Positions 37,240 to 45,702 of a DNA stretch of 64,000 bases are shown here, piece by piece. Source of the stretch: an uncultured Candidatus Actinomarina sp. (lineage in GTDB: Bacteria; Actinomycetota; Acidimicrobiia; Actinomarinales; Actinomarinaceae); assembly GCA_902610815.1 (NCBI GenBank), contig CACLXG010000001.1:467573-531572 (forward strand). The letters run 5' to 3'. The notes below the pieces were generated by a model, which was not told where the DNA came from, did no database searches, and was given only the letters and a program-made list of their open reading frames with translations. How positions within the stretch are numbered: the stretch's first letter is position 1; each line of letters starts with the position of its first letter. The position numbers and the translations under genes were made by a program.

Positions 37240-37709
37240 CCTATTTTATTTTCGAAATACTTAGGATAAAATGTACCAACTCTTCTTCCAAGTTTTTCAC
37301 CTTGATTATTAATCAATACATATGTTGGAGTGTTGTTTAAGTTATATATATCAATAAACTCATGATCTTTTTGCTTACTTGCATTTATAGAAACAAAATA
37401 AACATCTGGATTTTTCTTTTTAAATTCATCAACTATGAATTTTGAAGCAGTGCAACCTAGTCAGTAGTCTGAGTAAAACTCAATGATTGAATATTGGTGT
37501 TCTGAAATGTTATAAGAGTCATCAACCATGTTCCTATTTGATGTATAAAGAATAAGGAATCCAAAAATACCCAAAACAAATAAACTAAGAAAATAAAGAA
37601 CAGTTATTGGTTCATAAGCAATAAAAATGATAGCAAGTCCGATAACCCATCCAGTAGGGAGATAAAGCAAACTATATCTGTTTAATATTCTAAGAAACTT
37701 TTTTTTCAT
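37236..37709 (-). CDS. Membrane-anchored thioredoxin-like selenoprotein (UGA as Sec in UxxC)
   Basis: A 158-codon frame with one internal TGA at 37461-37463 (codon 83). Residues 1-82 hold two membrane helices (about 17-33 and 36-56) and the first strand IIEFYSDY; after the TGA the frame continues as LGCTASKFIVDEF, then FVSINASKQ, the cis-Pro loop NNTPTYVLINNQG and VG. The TGA falls exactly on the first Cys of CxxC, giving U-L-G-C. An eight-pair hairpin follows at SECIS distance. The two halves fit one thioredoxin domain with no other lesion. Sec insertion is the best explanation; a point-mutated Cys codon in a dying gene is the alternative. No selA/B/C/D lies in the window. Confidence 0.75.
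37422..37442 (-). promoter_or_regulatory. Candidate bacterial SECIS hairpin
   Basis: In the mRNA AAAUUCAU (37442-37435) pairs perfectly with AUGAAUUU (37429-37422) around the loop AGUUG (37434-37430). The loop begins 26 bases after the UGA and has G at its second position, which fits the general bacterial SECIS rules (apical loop 16-37 bases downstream, G among its first two bases, stem of 4-16 pairs). The stem is AT-rich. Confidence 0.6.
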
Positions 37710-37743
37710 AATTTTGCCCGTCAGACATATAATATACTTGAAT

Positions 37744-38154
37744 ATGGATTTCGTTAATGAATTACGAAAAAGAGGTAAAAGAATAACTAATGCAAGAGAA
37801 GTTGTTTGCAAAATTCTTGAAACATCTGGGCATAAGCACTTTACTGTTGAAGAGCTACATAAACTTTCATTAAAAAAAGATAAAAATATTGACTTAGCTA
37901 CTGTTTATAGAACTCTAGAACTTTTAGAAAATATAAATCTAATTGAACATTCCCACCAGGTACATGGCTCAGGACTATATTTTGTAAAAGATGTACATTC
38001 AAATATACATATTGTTTGTGAGTCTTGTGGAGACATTTCAGATCTTGATATAAAAACATCTGAAAAAGTAAATAATCTAATAACTAGTGAAACAAATTTT
38101 AGAGAGATAACAAATCACTTCGTATACTCAGGGTATTGCAAAAAATGTAAATAA
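37744..38154 (+). CDS. Fur-family metal-responsive repressor
   Basis: 136 residues from ATG 37744. A winged helix (FTVEELHKLSLKK, DLATVYRTLELLE) precedes the dimerisation domain with CESCGDIS and the C-terminal CKKC, the two CxxC pairs of a structural zinc site. Whether it is Zur, PerR or Fur is open. The ECF transporter genes follow behind a Fur-like inverted repeat, so Zur-like control is plausible. Confidence 0.9.
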   Translation: MDFVNELRKRGKRITNAREVVCKILETSGHKHFTVEELHKLSLKKDKNIDLATVYRTLELLENINLIEHSHQVHGSGLYFVKDVHSNIHIVCESCGDISDLDIKTSEKVNNLITSETNFREITNHFVYSGYCKKCK

Positions 38155-38163
38155 ATCTTTTAT

Positions 38164-38178
38164 TGCAAATTATTTGCA
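38164..38178 (+). promoter_or_regulatory. Fur/Zur-type operator (7-1-7 inverted repeat)
   Basis: TGCAAAT-T-ATTTGCA is a perfect 7-1-7 inverted repeat, the geometry of Fur-family boxes. It sits just before a TAAGAT -10 box (38180-38185) that ends eight bases before the ecfT ATG, so a bound repressor would block the promoter. Confidence 0.6.
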
Positions 38179-38193
38179 TTAAGATAAACAAAT

Positions 38194-38958
38194 ATGGAAA
38201 CATCCCATTCTCATCATTTAGAAACTCATAGTGACTCGTATTTAGTAAAAATCAAACCCGAAATAAAATTACTTTCCTTTTTTGCAATTATTCTCTCTAT
38301 TGCCTTTTTGAGTTTGGAAAACAATGTTTCGGTTGTACTTCAAGCAGTAATAGTTGCGGGTTTATTGATTGTTTCAAAATTACAACTTAAAACATATTTA
38401 AAAAGACTTTCAATAGATATACCATTTGTATTGTTTGCCTTATTTTTACCATTTGTGAGTAAAGGGAATGGAGAAATCTTAACAAGTTTTTTCAATTTCA
38501 GTATTTATAAGACTGGAGTTGATGAAATGATATCAATTCTGATAAAAATCACTCTTTGTGTCACATTGGCAATTGTTCTTACTGCGACAACGTCTAATAT
38601 CGAAATAATATATGGATTACAGAAACTTAAAGTATCACCTTTGTTAATTTCTATATTTTCTTTTGCAATTAGATATATTGATGTATTCATTGACGAGGTA
38701 AAAAGAGTAAAAATATCAATGCGCTCAAGAGGTTATTCTGAAAAAGGAATAAAAACACTTAAACCCCTTGCTTTTGCATCTGGTGCCTTGTTGATTAGGG
38801 GGTATGAAAGAGGAGAAAGGGTTTATAATTCTATGATTTCTAGGGGCTTTAAAGGAACGTTAGAGCTAGAGGCACGAGAGTTTAATTCATCTAATTTAAT
38901 ATTTCTAATTTCCATATTTTCAATTGTAATTTGTATTGTAGATAGGTTCGTTTTATGA
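38194..38958 (+). CDS. ECF/CbiQ-type transporter transmembrane protein (EcfT)
   Basis: 254 residues. The His-rich N-terminus (HSHHLETHSD) is unusual and may touch metal. Two Arg-Gly motifs, SMRSRGYSE (near 178) and MISRGFKG (near 214), are the coupling helices of EcfT/CbiQ. It partners the following ATPase; the substrate-binding component (CbiM or another S protein) is not in the neighbourhood. A metal substrate is inferred from the Fur-type regulator next to it. Confidence 0.88.
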   Translation: METSHSHHLETHSDSYLVKIKPEIKLLSFFAIILSIAFLSLENNVSVVLQAVIVAGLLIVSKLQLKTYLKRLSIDIPFVLFALFLPFVSKGNGEILTSFFNFSIYKTGVDEMISILIKITLCVTLAIVLTATTSNIEIIYGLQKLKVSPLLISIFSFAIRYIDVFIDEVKRVKISMRSRGYSEKGIKTLKPLAFASGALLIRGYERGERVYNSMISRGFKGTLELEAREFNSSNLIFLISIFSIVICIVDRFVL

Positions 38959-39701
38959 ATCAGGAATACCTCAATGTAGATAACTTAAGTTTTGAATATC
39001 CAGATGGATTTAAAGCTCTTGAAAATATAAATCTAAGTTTATCAAAAGGTGAAAGGCTTGCTGTATTAGGCCCTAATGGAGCAGGTAAAACTACTCTCAT
39101 TCTTCATTTGAACGGGATTCTAGGTGATTTAAATGGGCAAATTACATTAAATAATAAAGATTTTTCAGAAGAAAATATTTCGAAAATTAGAAAATCTGTA
39201 GGTTTAGTTTTCCAGGATCCAGATGATCAACTATTTATGCCAACCGTGTTAGAAGATGTCATGTTTGGACCAAAAAATTTTGGATTCAGTGATGAGTTAG
39301 TAAAGAAAAATTCAATCAACGCACTCGAGCAAGTTAAGATGCTGCAGTTTAAAGACAAACCACCTCACCATTTAAGCTTTGGTCAAAAAAGAAAAGTGGC
39401 AATAGCAAGTGTTCTGGCTTCAGATCCTGAATTACTAGTTTTAGATGAACCTAGTTCAAATTTAGATCCTGCTTCTAGGAGAGAACTAATAGATATACTT
39501 AAAAATTTAGATGTATCAATTATCCTTGTTACCCATGATTTACCAATGGCGTTGGAAATTTGTAATAGAAGTGTAATTTTAAACAACGGTAAAATTACTG
39601 CAGATGATGACACTTATAAAATTCTTAAAAACGAAAAAATTATGTCAGACAACAGGTTGGAATTACCTTTTGGATTTGCCCTTCATCATTTAGAAGAGTG
39701 A
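38955..39701 (+). CDS. ECF/CbiO-type transporter ATPase
   Basis: 248 residues. Walker A GPNGAGKTTL (near 38), Q-loop FQDPDDQLFMPTV, signature LSFGQKRKVAIASVLA (near 139) and Walker B LLVLDEPSSNLD are intact. The DPDDQLF stretch is typical of EcfA/CbiO. Overlaps ecfT by four bases. Confidence 0.93.
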   Translation: MNQEYLNVDNLSFEYPDGFKALENINLSLSKGERLAVLGPNGAGKTTLILHLNGILGDLNGQITLNNKDFSEENISKIRKSVGLVFQDPDDQLFMPTVLEDVMFGPKNFGFSDELVKKNSINALEQVKMLQFKDKPPHHLSFGQKRKVAIASVLASDPELLVLDEPSSNLDPASRRELIDILKNLDVSIILVTHDLPMALEICNRSVILNNGKITADDDTYKILKNEKIMSDNRLELPFGFALHHLEE

Positions 39702-40684
39702 AATTCTGAGGACTTAATATATTCAGCTATGTTATCAATAGCCTCAAATGCTTCCTTAATTGGAAAAAAGTGCCATGCATGCCAAAGTTTATCCCATGTT
39801 TGAAGTTGTACATTTGTATTCTTATCTCTTAATTTTTTCACAAATTCAATTGCATCATTGTAAAGTAATTCATCGGAACAGACCTGGATTAAAGTTTCCG
39901 GAAAACTATTTATATCAGCATAAACTGGTGACAGTACTGGATTAGTGGTACCGTACTCTCCTGCGTAAAACTCTCCAACCTCATACATTCCTTCAATAAT
40001 TATTGTTACATCTCTGTTTTTGAGATATCTTTTATCTTGAAACCCGTCTGACAAATCAAGCCAAGGTGAAAGCAAAATGAGACTGTTAGGATTATACATA
40101 AACCCATCATCTACTACAAGGCCTGTGGCTAAACCTCCCCCAGCTGATTCACCCATCCAAATTGAGTGTTCGTCTTTATGAAGGGCGTCAATAAATTCTA
40201 CAGCTATCTTTGCATCTTCATGTGCAGCAGGAAAGTTATGTTCAGGACTCAGCCTATATTCAAAAAAATAAATCACTAAATTTGATTTTTGAGAAATGAT
40301 TGAAACAAAATTTTTATGTGACTTAATACTTCCCGCAAAATAGCCACCTCCATGAAAATAAACACCATACTTTCCACTCTCTGCATTTTTTGGAGTAAAT
40401 TTATAAATTTTGACAGGAGAATCTTTAAGTTCTTCGATTTGAACTTCATCATTAAAAGGTAAAATTCTTTCACCTGAATTATTGAGGTTTACTCTTGAGT
40501 CAATAGCATAATCTAAACGATCTTGGAATGTAGGATTTTTTCTTGTTACATCGAGCCTAATTCGATCACGTACTTTGCGAAGTTTTAATATGTTTACATA
40601 CAAAGGAGTCCTAACAAATAATGGAAGTTTTGGGATGATTTCAATTGTAAATTTTTCAAGAATTAAAGCTAATAAACTTGCCAT
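39686..40684 (-). CDS. Alpha/beta-hydrolase, HSL/esterase type
   Basis: 332 residues from the ATG at 40684. FHGGGYFAGSI (oxyanion hole HGGG), GESAGGGLA (nucleophile Ser) and a late DKLWHAW His fit the hormone-sensitive-lipase esterases. The start is chosen because a perfect TATAAT ends six bases before it; a GTG at 40699 would lie inside the box. Substrate unknown. Confidence 0.9.
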   Translation of the reverse strand: MASLLALILEKFTIEIIPKLPLFVRTPLYVNILKLRKVRDRIRLDVTRKNPTFQDRLDYAIDSRVNLNNSGERILPFNDEVQIEELKDSPVKIYKFTPKNAESGKYGVYFHGGGYFAGSIKSHKNFVSIISQKSNLVIYFFEYRLSPEHNFPAAHEDAKIAVEFIDALHKDEHSIWMGESAGGGLATGLVVDDGFMYNPNSLILLSPWLDLSDGFQDKRYLKNRDVTIIIEGMYEVGEFYAGEYGTTNPVLSPVYADINSFPETLIQVCSDELLYNDAIEFVKKLRDKNTNVQLQTWDKLWHAWHFFPIKEAFEAIDNIAEYIKSSEFHSSK

Positions 40685-40696
40685 GTTTAAATTATA
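40685..40696 (-). promoter_or_regulatory. Leaderless -10 box of the esterase gene
   Basis: TATAAT (40691-40696, minus strand), then TTAAAC, then ATG at 40684. It is one half of a divergent pair of leaderless promoters with the box at 40724. Confidence 0.65.
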
Positions 40697-40723
40697 CACC
40701 TTTAGTTGTGTACAAAAAAAATA

Positions 40724-40735
40724 TATAATAGATTC
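40724..40735 (+). promoter_or_regulatory. Leaderless -10 box of the peptidase-fusion gene
   Basis: TATAAT (40724-40729), then AGATTC, then ATG at 40736. It argues against the upstream TTG at 40706 as start. Confidence 0.65.
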
Positions 40736-41815
40736 ATGAAAAACGCTAAAGGATCATTAGCTATTTTAGGATCTGGTGAAACAAGCCCAAACTTAGTTAG
40801 TGTGCATAGAGAGCTGCTTAAAGGGTTAGATGATTCTTCAAACATTTTTATGATTGACTCACCATTTGGATTTCAAGAAAATGCTAATCAACTCGTTGAA
40901 AAAATTATAGATTTTTACAAAGTAAGTTTAAATGTTGAGCTGAAACTATCTAGTTACAGAAAAATTGAAGAATTAAATACAAAATCGTTCTTTAAATCAA
41001 TTCAATTATTAGAAAATGCATCATTTATTTTTGCTGGGCCAGGAAGTCCTAGTTATGCCAGCAAGTTATGGCATGGTAATGAATTTGAGCAAACTTTAAA
41101 AAATCATTTGATAAAGGGTGGTAATAGCTTATTTGCAAGTGCAGCGGCCTCTACTCTTGGAGAATATACATTACCTGTTTATGAAATTTATAAAGTAGGT
41201 CAAGATCCTTATTGGGAAAAAGGGTTAAATATTTTAGATGTTTATGGTCTGTCATGTACAGTAGTTCCTCACTTTAATAATGCAGAAGGTGGAAATCATG
41301 ATACTAGCTTTAGTTATGTTGGCGAGAATAGAATGAAGGCTCTTTTAGATAAGTCTTATTCAAACATTCTTGGCGTCGATGAACACACTGCATTAATTAT
41401 TTCTGGAAAAAATGAAACATTTAAAGTTGTTGGATTAGGCAATGTAACTGTATTAAACAAAGAAGGAGCTCATATCTTCGAAAAAGATTCTGAAGAAAGT
41501 TTAAATACTTTACAAAAGTTATTGGTATCTGACAAAAAGAGCTCTGTCAAAAAAATAGATAGTATTGAAACTGAGATAACTTCTGCAGATAAATCCACTT
41601 TAAAAGAAATTGCTAATTTAGAAATTCAAATAGAGTCTTATAAGAAGAACAATGAGCGTTTTGAAATGTTAGTTGAAAAACTAATATTACTAAGGTCGAA
41701 GTTGAGAAATGAAAAAAATTATGAGCTTTCTGATGAAGTTAGAGATATATTAGAATCTTCTGGTTTGCAAGTAGAGGATTCTGAAAAAGGTGTTCAGTGG
41801 AAAATTATTGAATAG
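40736..41815 (+). CDS. S51/cyanophycinase-like domain fused to a CysRS-like C-terminal domain
   Basis: 359 residues. The first two thirds form a class-I glutaminase-like/S51 peptidase domain: GSLAILGSGETSPNLVSVH, FMIDSPFGFQENA, FASAAASTLGEYTLPVYE (nucleophile elbow region) and VVPHFNNAEGGNHDTSF. The last 65 residues, with LRSKLRNEKNYELSDEVRD and LQVEDSEKGVQW, match the C-terminal helical tail of cysteinyl-tRNA synthetases (R-x-KD(F/Y)-x-AD-x-IRD... leDt--Gt-W). The catalytic part of CysRS is absent. The tail may bind tRNA or be a borrowed scaffold. Function unknown. Confidence 0.75.
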   Translation: MKNAKGSLAILGSGETSPNLVSVHRELLKGLDDSSNIFMIDSPFGFQENANQLVEKIIDFYKVSLNVELKLSSYRKIEELNTKSFFKSIQLLENASFIFAGPGSPSYASKLWHGNEFEQTLKNHLIKGGNSLFASAAASTLGEYTLPVYEIYKVGQDPYWEKGLNILDVYGLSCTVVPHFNNAEGGNHDTSFSYVGENRMKALLDKSYSNILGVDEHTALIISGKNETFKVVGLGNVTVLNKEGAHIFEKDSEESLNTLQKLLVSDKKSSVKKIDSIETEITSADKSTLKEIANLEIQIESYKKNNERFEMLVEKLILLRSKLRNEKNYELSDEVRDILESSGLQVEDSEKGVQWKIIE

Positions 41816-42626
41816 CTTTTGGATAGTGTCCCAATAACTTAAATTCTTTAGAAACTTTACTTATTTTTTCCTCAAGCTCAGATTGTTTTTCCAAGTTTTC
41901 TAATTCATAATCAATATAAAATTTATACTCCCAAGGTCTTCCCAGTATTGGTCGTGATTCAAGTTTTGTAAGGTTTATATCCAAATCACTAAAAATATTC
42001 AAAGACTTTAAAAGCGAACCTGGCTTATCATCAGATATGAGCACTGATGAAACCTTATTTTTTACTTGATTCTGATCTAAATCTATATTTCCAATAAGAA
42101 GAAATCTGGTATAGTTTTCCTCATGATTTGATATATTTTTTTCTAAAATCAAAAATCTTTCATCGCTTTCAAAATGATCTCCAGCAATCGCAGCAGTAGT
42201 TAGTTCATTATTTTCTAAAATTTCAAATACACTTCCAGCAGTATCAAAGACTGGAGTGATTCTAAACTTATGCTTCTGTATATACTTGCTGCACTGTTGT
42301 AATGCCTGTGGGTGAGAAATAACATTTGTAATATTTGCTATATCTGAACCAACTAAGCCTATTAAACTGTGGTTAATTCTATGAACATACTCAGCAAATA
42401 TTTTTAGACCACTGTCTATAAGCTCTTCATATGCTTCATTCACAGTACCTGCGATTGAATTTTCAACAGGTAATAATCCAATGCCAGAATCAGACTTTAC
42501 ATATGATATTAACTCAGTAAATGTCTCAGTTGGATGATACAGATAGTCCGGATATTCCTTTTTTAAAAGTTCCTCTGAATATGAGCCAGATGAACCTTGG
42601 TAAGCAATTGTTTGATTATTTTTCAT
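41805..42626 (-). CDS. pheA: Prephenate dehydratase
   Basis: 273 residues from an ATG that overlaps the aroQ stop. The dehydratase domain has AYQGSSGSYSEE at its start and the catalytic YTRFLLIG near 172; the ACT domain has LESRPILGRPWEYKFY (ESRP binds Phe). It makes phenylpyruvate and is feedback-inhibited by Phe in the family. Last gene of the aromatic operon; it overlaps the convergent gene by 11 bases. Confidence 0.95.
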   Translation of the reverse strand: MKNNQTIAYQGSSGSYSEELLKKEYPDYLYHPTETFTELISYVKSDSGIGLLPVENSIAGTVNEAYEELIDSGLKIFAEYVHRINHSLIGLVGSDIANITNVISHPQALQQCSKYIQKHKFRITPVFDTAGSVFEILENNELTTAAIAGDHFESDERFLILEKNISNHEENYTRFLLIGNIDLDQNQVKNKVSSVLISDDKPGSLLKSLNIFSDLDINLTKLESRPILGRPWEYKFYIDYELENLEKQSELEEKISKVSKEFKLLGHYPKAIQ

Positions 42627-43053
42627 TAATATACTCCAGTGCTTCAATATATCCCTGCACACCTGTTCCAATAATTGATTTATTACAAATATCAGAAATT
42701 AAATTTGTTTTTCTAAATTGTTCTCTATGGTTTATATCTGAAATATGAACTTCAACTATTTCATTGTTTTGTGCATAAATCTGAAGGGCGTCTCTTATTG
42801 CAATACTTGTATGCGTGTATGCTCCAGGGTTAATCACAATCCAGGAATTTTCAATATTGATTAGGTTTTGTATATAATTTACAATCTCGCCTTCAATATT
42901 TGATTGAAAAAAAACAGTTTTGATTTTTAACTTTTTAGCTTCAGAATTGACTAAATTTTTTAGCTCATCATAGCTTGTTGAACCGTATTCTGTAATTTCT
43001 CTTATGCCTAAAAAATTCAGATTAGGACCATTGATAAAATATATATTTTTAAT
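42616..43053 (-). CDS. aroQ: 3-dehydroquinate dehydratase type II, starting at ATT
   Basis: A 145-residue type II dehydroquinase. FINGPNLNFLG at the beginning carries the family signature, then EYGSTSYDELK (the catalytic loop, Tyr), QSNIEGEIVNYI and INPGAYTHTSIAIRDAL with the catalytic His. A plain ORF search finds only the last 73 residues because there is no ATG, GTG or TTG before them. The frame opens after a TGA and its only plausible start is ATT at 43053-43051, preceded by GAGGTGA. This places the first residues (K-N-I-Y-F-I-N-G-P-N) exactly as in the family. ATT overlaps the aroB stop (ATTAA). Confidence 0.9.
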   Translation of the reverse strand: MKNIYFINGPNLNFLGIREITEYGSTSYDELKNLVNSEAKKLKIKTVFFQSNIEGEIVNYIQNLINIENSWIVINPGAYTHTSIAIRDALQIYAQNNEIVEVHISDINHREQFRKTNLISDICNKSIIGTGVQGYIEALEYINEK

Positions 43054-44041
43054 TTTGAATCACCTCAATCAATTCATCGAAACTTATGCTAATTAGATTA
43101 GGATGTGATATGTCTGACAATAAAACAATATCTACGGAATCAGATTTACTTTTTTTATCATCTTTTAAAATTTCTAACAAGTAATCAATACTGTTTTCAA
43201 ATTCATATGATTTTTTGTAATCAAGTTTTTCTAAATATGATATATATAAATCAATTACTTCTTGTGGTAAACCAAAATGTTTTTTTGATAGCCCAAGTTC
43301 ATAAATCATTCCTATAGCTACAGCTTCACCGTGTGATAAAGTGAACTTTGAATCTTTCTCAATTAAGTGCCCTATTGTATGTCCGAAATTTAAATATTTT
43401 CTTTTTCCAGTTTCTAAATAATCTTCTTTTACAATATCTTCTTTGATTTGTATTCCTTTTTTGATTGTATCAGTATCTATTTTGAAATTATCTGTAGTAA
43501 CCAATTTATTAAATATTTCTTTACTACCAATTAATCCGTGTTTTACAAGCTCAATTAAGCCATCTTTATAATCTTTATCTTTCAATGTATTGAGGAGTTC
43601 AAAACACACAACAACACCCTTGGGTAAATTAAAAGTGCCAATCTGGTTTTTTCCATAATCATTATTAAAACCATTTTTACCTCCATGAGATGCATCAACC
43701 ATAGCTAATAAAGTAGATGGTACTAATGTGAACCCAACACCCCTTTTATATGTACTTGCAGCAAAAGAACAGAGGTCGAGCAAAACTCCACCTCCAATAA
43801 TTACTATTTCGTCTAATCTATTTAAATTTGATGAAAACATTATTTCCCAAATTTTTTCAACTGTTTCTAAATTTTTTGTTTCTTCAGAAACATTTAAATA
43901 AACATGACTTACATTAACGTTGTTATGTAATTTAAATTGCTCAAGGGAAGAATCCAGAATAATTAACCCCTCATTTGGTAAATCTTCATTAATATATTTG
44001 ATTAACTCTTCAGTGCTATTTAGATAAATATTTTTAAGCAT
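43049..44041 (-). CDS. aroB: 3-dehydroquinate synthase
   Basis: 330 residues. NAD binding GGGVLLDLCSFAASTYKRGV and PSTLLAMVDASHGGKN hold the core residues, and GHTIGHLIE the zinc-binding His residues. Converts DAHP to dehydroquinate. It overlaps aroK by eight bases and aroQ by five. Confidence 0.96.
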   Translation of the reverse strand: MLKNIYLNSTEELIKYINEDLPNEGLIILDSSLEQFKLHNNVNVSHVYLNVSEETKNLETVEKIWEIMFSSNLNRLDEIVIIGGGVLLDLCSFAASTYKRGVGFTLVPSTLLAMVDASHGGKNGFNNDYGKNQIGTFNLPKGVVVCFELLNTLKDKDYKDGLIELVKHGLIGSKEIFNKLVTTDNFKIDTDTIKKGIQIKEDIVKEDYLETGKRKYLNFGHTIGHLIEKDSKFTLSHGEAVAIGMIYELGLSKKHFGLPQEVIDLYISYLEKLDYKKSYEFENSIDYLLEILKDDKKSKSDSVDIVLLSDISHPNLISISFDELIEVIQN

Positions 44042-44534
44042 TTTGGGTTTCCATTATTTCTAATACTTTGCTTGTAGTATCTTTGACATTCTCAGTGGAA
44101 ATTTTATATTCCATCATCTCGTACCTTTTTATTCTATTTTTATATCTACTTTCAAGTACTTCTCTTCCAGTACTAACTAGTGGTCTGTTGGTATTTTTAA
44201 TTCTTTCCCAAAGGCTTTCAAAGTTAAGACTTAAATAAATGGTTTGATTACTTTTAAGTAAATTCTCAAAAATATTGTCATTTTCTATCGCACCACCACC
44301 TAAAGAAATTAAATTAAATTTGTTTTGATTTGCAAAAAATTCTTTTTCTTCAATTTCTCTAAAAAAAGTCTCTCCTTTTTCTTCAAATATATTATCTATT
44401 TGACCATACTTATTCTCTATACTTTCATCCAAATCAATACACGTATATTGAGTTTGCTGTTTTATATTATTTAAAATCGTAGTTTTACCAACACCCATAA
44501 ATCCACATATATAAAATGAATTATTCATTTTCAT
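44034..44534 (-). CDS. aroK: Shikimate kinase
   Basis: 166 residues. P-loop GFMGVGKTTI (near 10), shikimate-binding ESIENKYG/GETFFREIEEKEF and SLGGGA, and the lid TNRPLVS are present. It phosphorylates shikimate with ATP. Overlaps aroC by 14 bases. Confidence 0.95.
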   Translation of the reverse strand: MKMNNSFYICGFMGVGKTTILNNIKQQTQYTCIDLDESIENKYGQIDNIFEEKGETFFREIEEKEFFANQNKFNLISLGGGAIENDNIFENLLKSNQTIYLSLNFESLWERIKNTNRPLVSTGREVLESRYKNRIKRYEMMEYKISTENVKDTTSKVLEIMETQNA

Positions 44535-45702
44535 ATTTCATAGACCATGTTTTATTTGCCAAATTAAAGCTATCAAGAGTTATATCTTTTATTTCATTAA
44601 CTCTTTTTAAAATTACTTCTTTATTATCTCCACCTGTATTTTCAATCAGGGAATTTAAAAGATCTATAGATATTACACTTTCAAAAATTGGAACAGCTCT
44701 AGGCACAGCACAGGTGTCAGATCTCTCATAGGTAGTTTCCGTCTCTTTCTGTGATGCTAAGTCAACACTCTTTATAGGAGTCAAAGTTGTACTTATAGGT
44801 TTTAAATAAGATGTTATCATAATTGGCTCTCCTGTTGACATGCCTCCTTCAAATCCTCCTAAATTATTTGTAATTCGTTCAACATTTCGTTCATTTAAAA
44901 CTATTTGATCTTGTACGCCAGTACCAAAATCTTTAGATGCCTCTATACCACTACCAACCTCAACAGCTTTAACGCTCTGTACAGACATGATTGATGAAGC
45001 AAGTTTTGCATCCAGCTTTCTATCAAAATGAACATAGCTACCGCACCCTGCAGGGAAATTTTTTGCCAATAATGTTATAGAGCCACCTAAAGTGTCTTTT
45101 TTCTTTCTTGCCTTTAAAATTTCATTTATCATTAATTCACTTGCTTCTTTATTCGGACAGGATACTTCAGATTCATCAACAAGTTTTTTAATTAGACCTA
45201 TGTCTTCTAAATTAATATTTTCTAACTTTTGCTCGCCAATAGATGAAACATAACCAACAAGTTCAACACCAAGTTGAGTTAAAACTTGATGACAGATAGC
45301 TCCAATTGCACATCTAATTGCAGTTTCACGAGCACTTGCCCTTTCAAGTGAAATCCTTATGTCATCATGTTTATACTTAAATGTCCCGACTAAATCAGCA
45401 TGTCCTGGACGAGGAACTACGAAAGGATCTATTTCTTTATCCTTCCAATTTTTCCAGTCTTTATTGATTATCTTTATTGCTATCGGACCGCCAGTTGATA
45501 AATTGTTAATGACTCCAGAAGTAATAAAAATCTCATCTTTTTCTATATTCATTCTTCCACCAGAACCTAAAGATTTTTGCCTTCTTGCTAGAAACTCGTC
45601 AATATAATTTTTACTTACCTCAAAATTTGATGGAATACCTTCTATAATTGCTGTTAATTCTGGTCCATGACTCTCACCAGCAGTCAGATATTTAATTTTC
45701 AT
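44521..45702 (-). CDS. aroC: Chorismate synthase
   Basis: 393 residues. TAGESHGPELTAIIEGIP opens the protein, RPGHADLVGTFKY and ERASARETAIR form the FMN site, and RSDTCAVPRAVPIFES (near 342) is the third family signature. It eliminates phosphate from EPSP to give chorismate and needs reduced FMN. The start overlaps aroE. Confidence 0.97.
   Translation of the reverse strand: MKIKYLTAGESHGPELTAIIEGIPSNFEVSKNYIDEFLARRQKSLGSGGRMNIEKDEIFITSGVINNLSTGGPIAIKIINKDWKNWKDKEIDPFVVPRPGHADLVGTFKYKHDDIRISLERASARETAIRCAIGAICHQVLTQLGVELVGYVSSIGEQKLENINLEDIGLIKKLVDESEVSCPNKEASELMINEILKARKKKDTLGGSITLLAKNFPAGCGSYVHFDRKLDAKLASSIMSVQSVKAVEVGSGIEASKDFGTGVQDQIVLNERNVERITNNLGGFEGGMSTGEPIMITSYLKPISTTLTPIKSVDLASQKETETTYERSDTCAVPRAVPIFESVISIDLLNSLIENTGGDNKEVILKRVNEIKDITLDSFNLANKTWSMKYENE

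Noticed and set aside
37461-37811. A stand-alone 116-residue membrane protein ending at the TGA
   Set aside because: The conserved thioredoxin strand runs straight into the TGA and continues in the same frame for 74 more codons to a TAG, so it is one gene with an internal UGA. The upstream 34 residues also overlap the Fur gene; the ATG at 37709 fits better.
42616-42837. A 73-residue protein starting at GTG
   Set aside because: It is only the C-terminal half of AroQ; the frame and family similarity extend upstream to the ATT at 43053.
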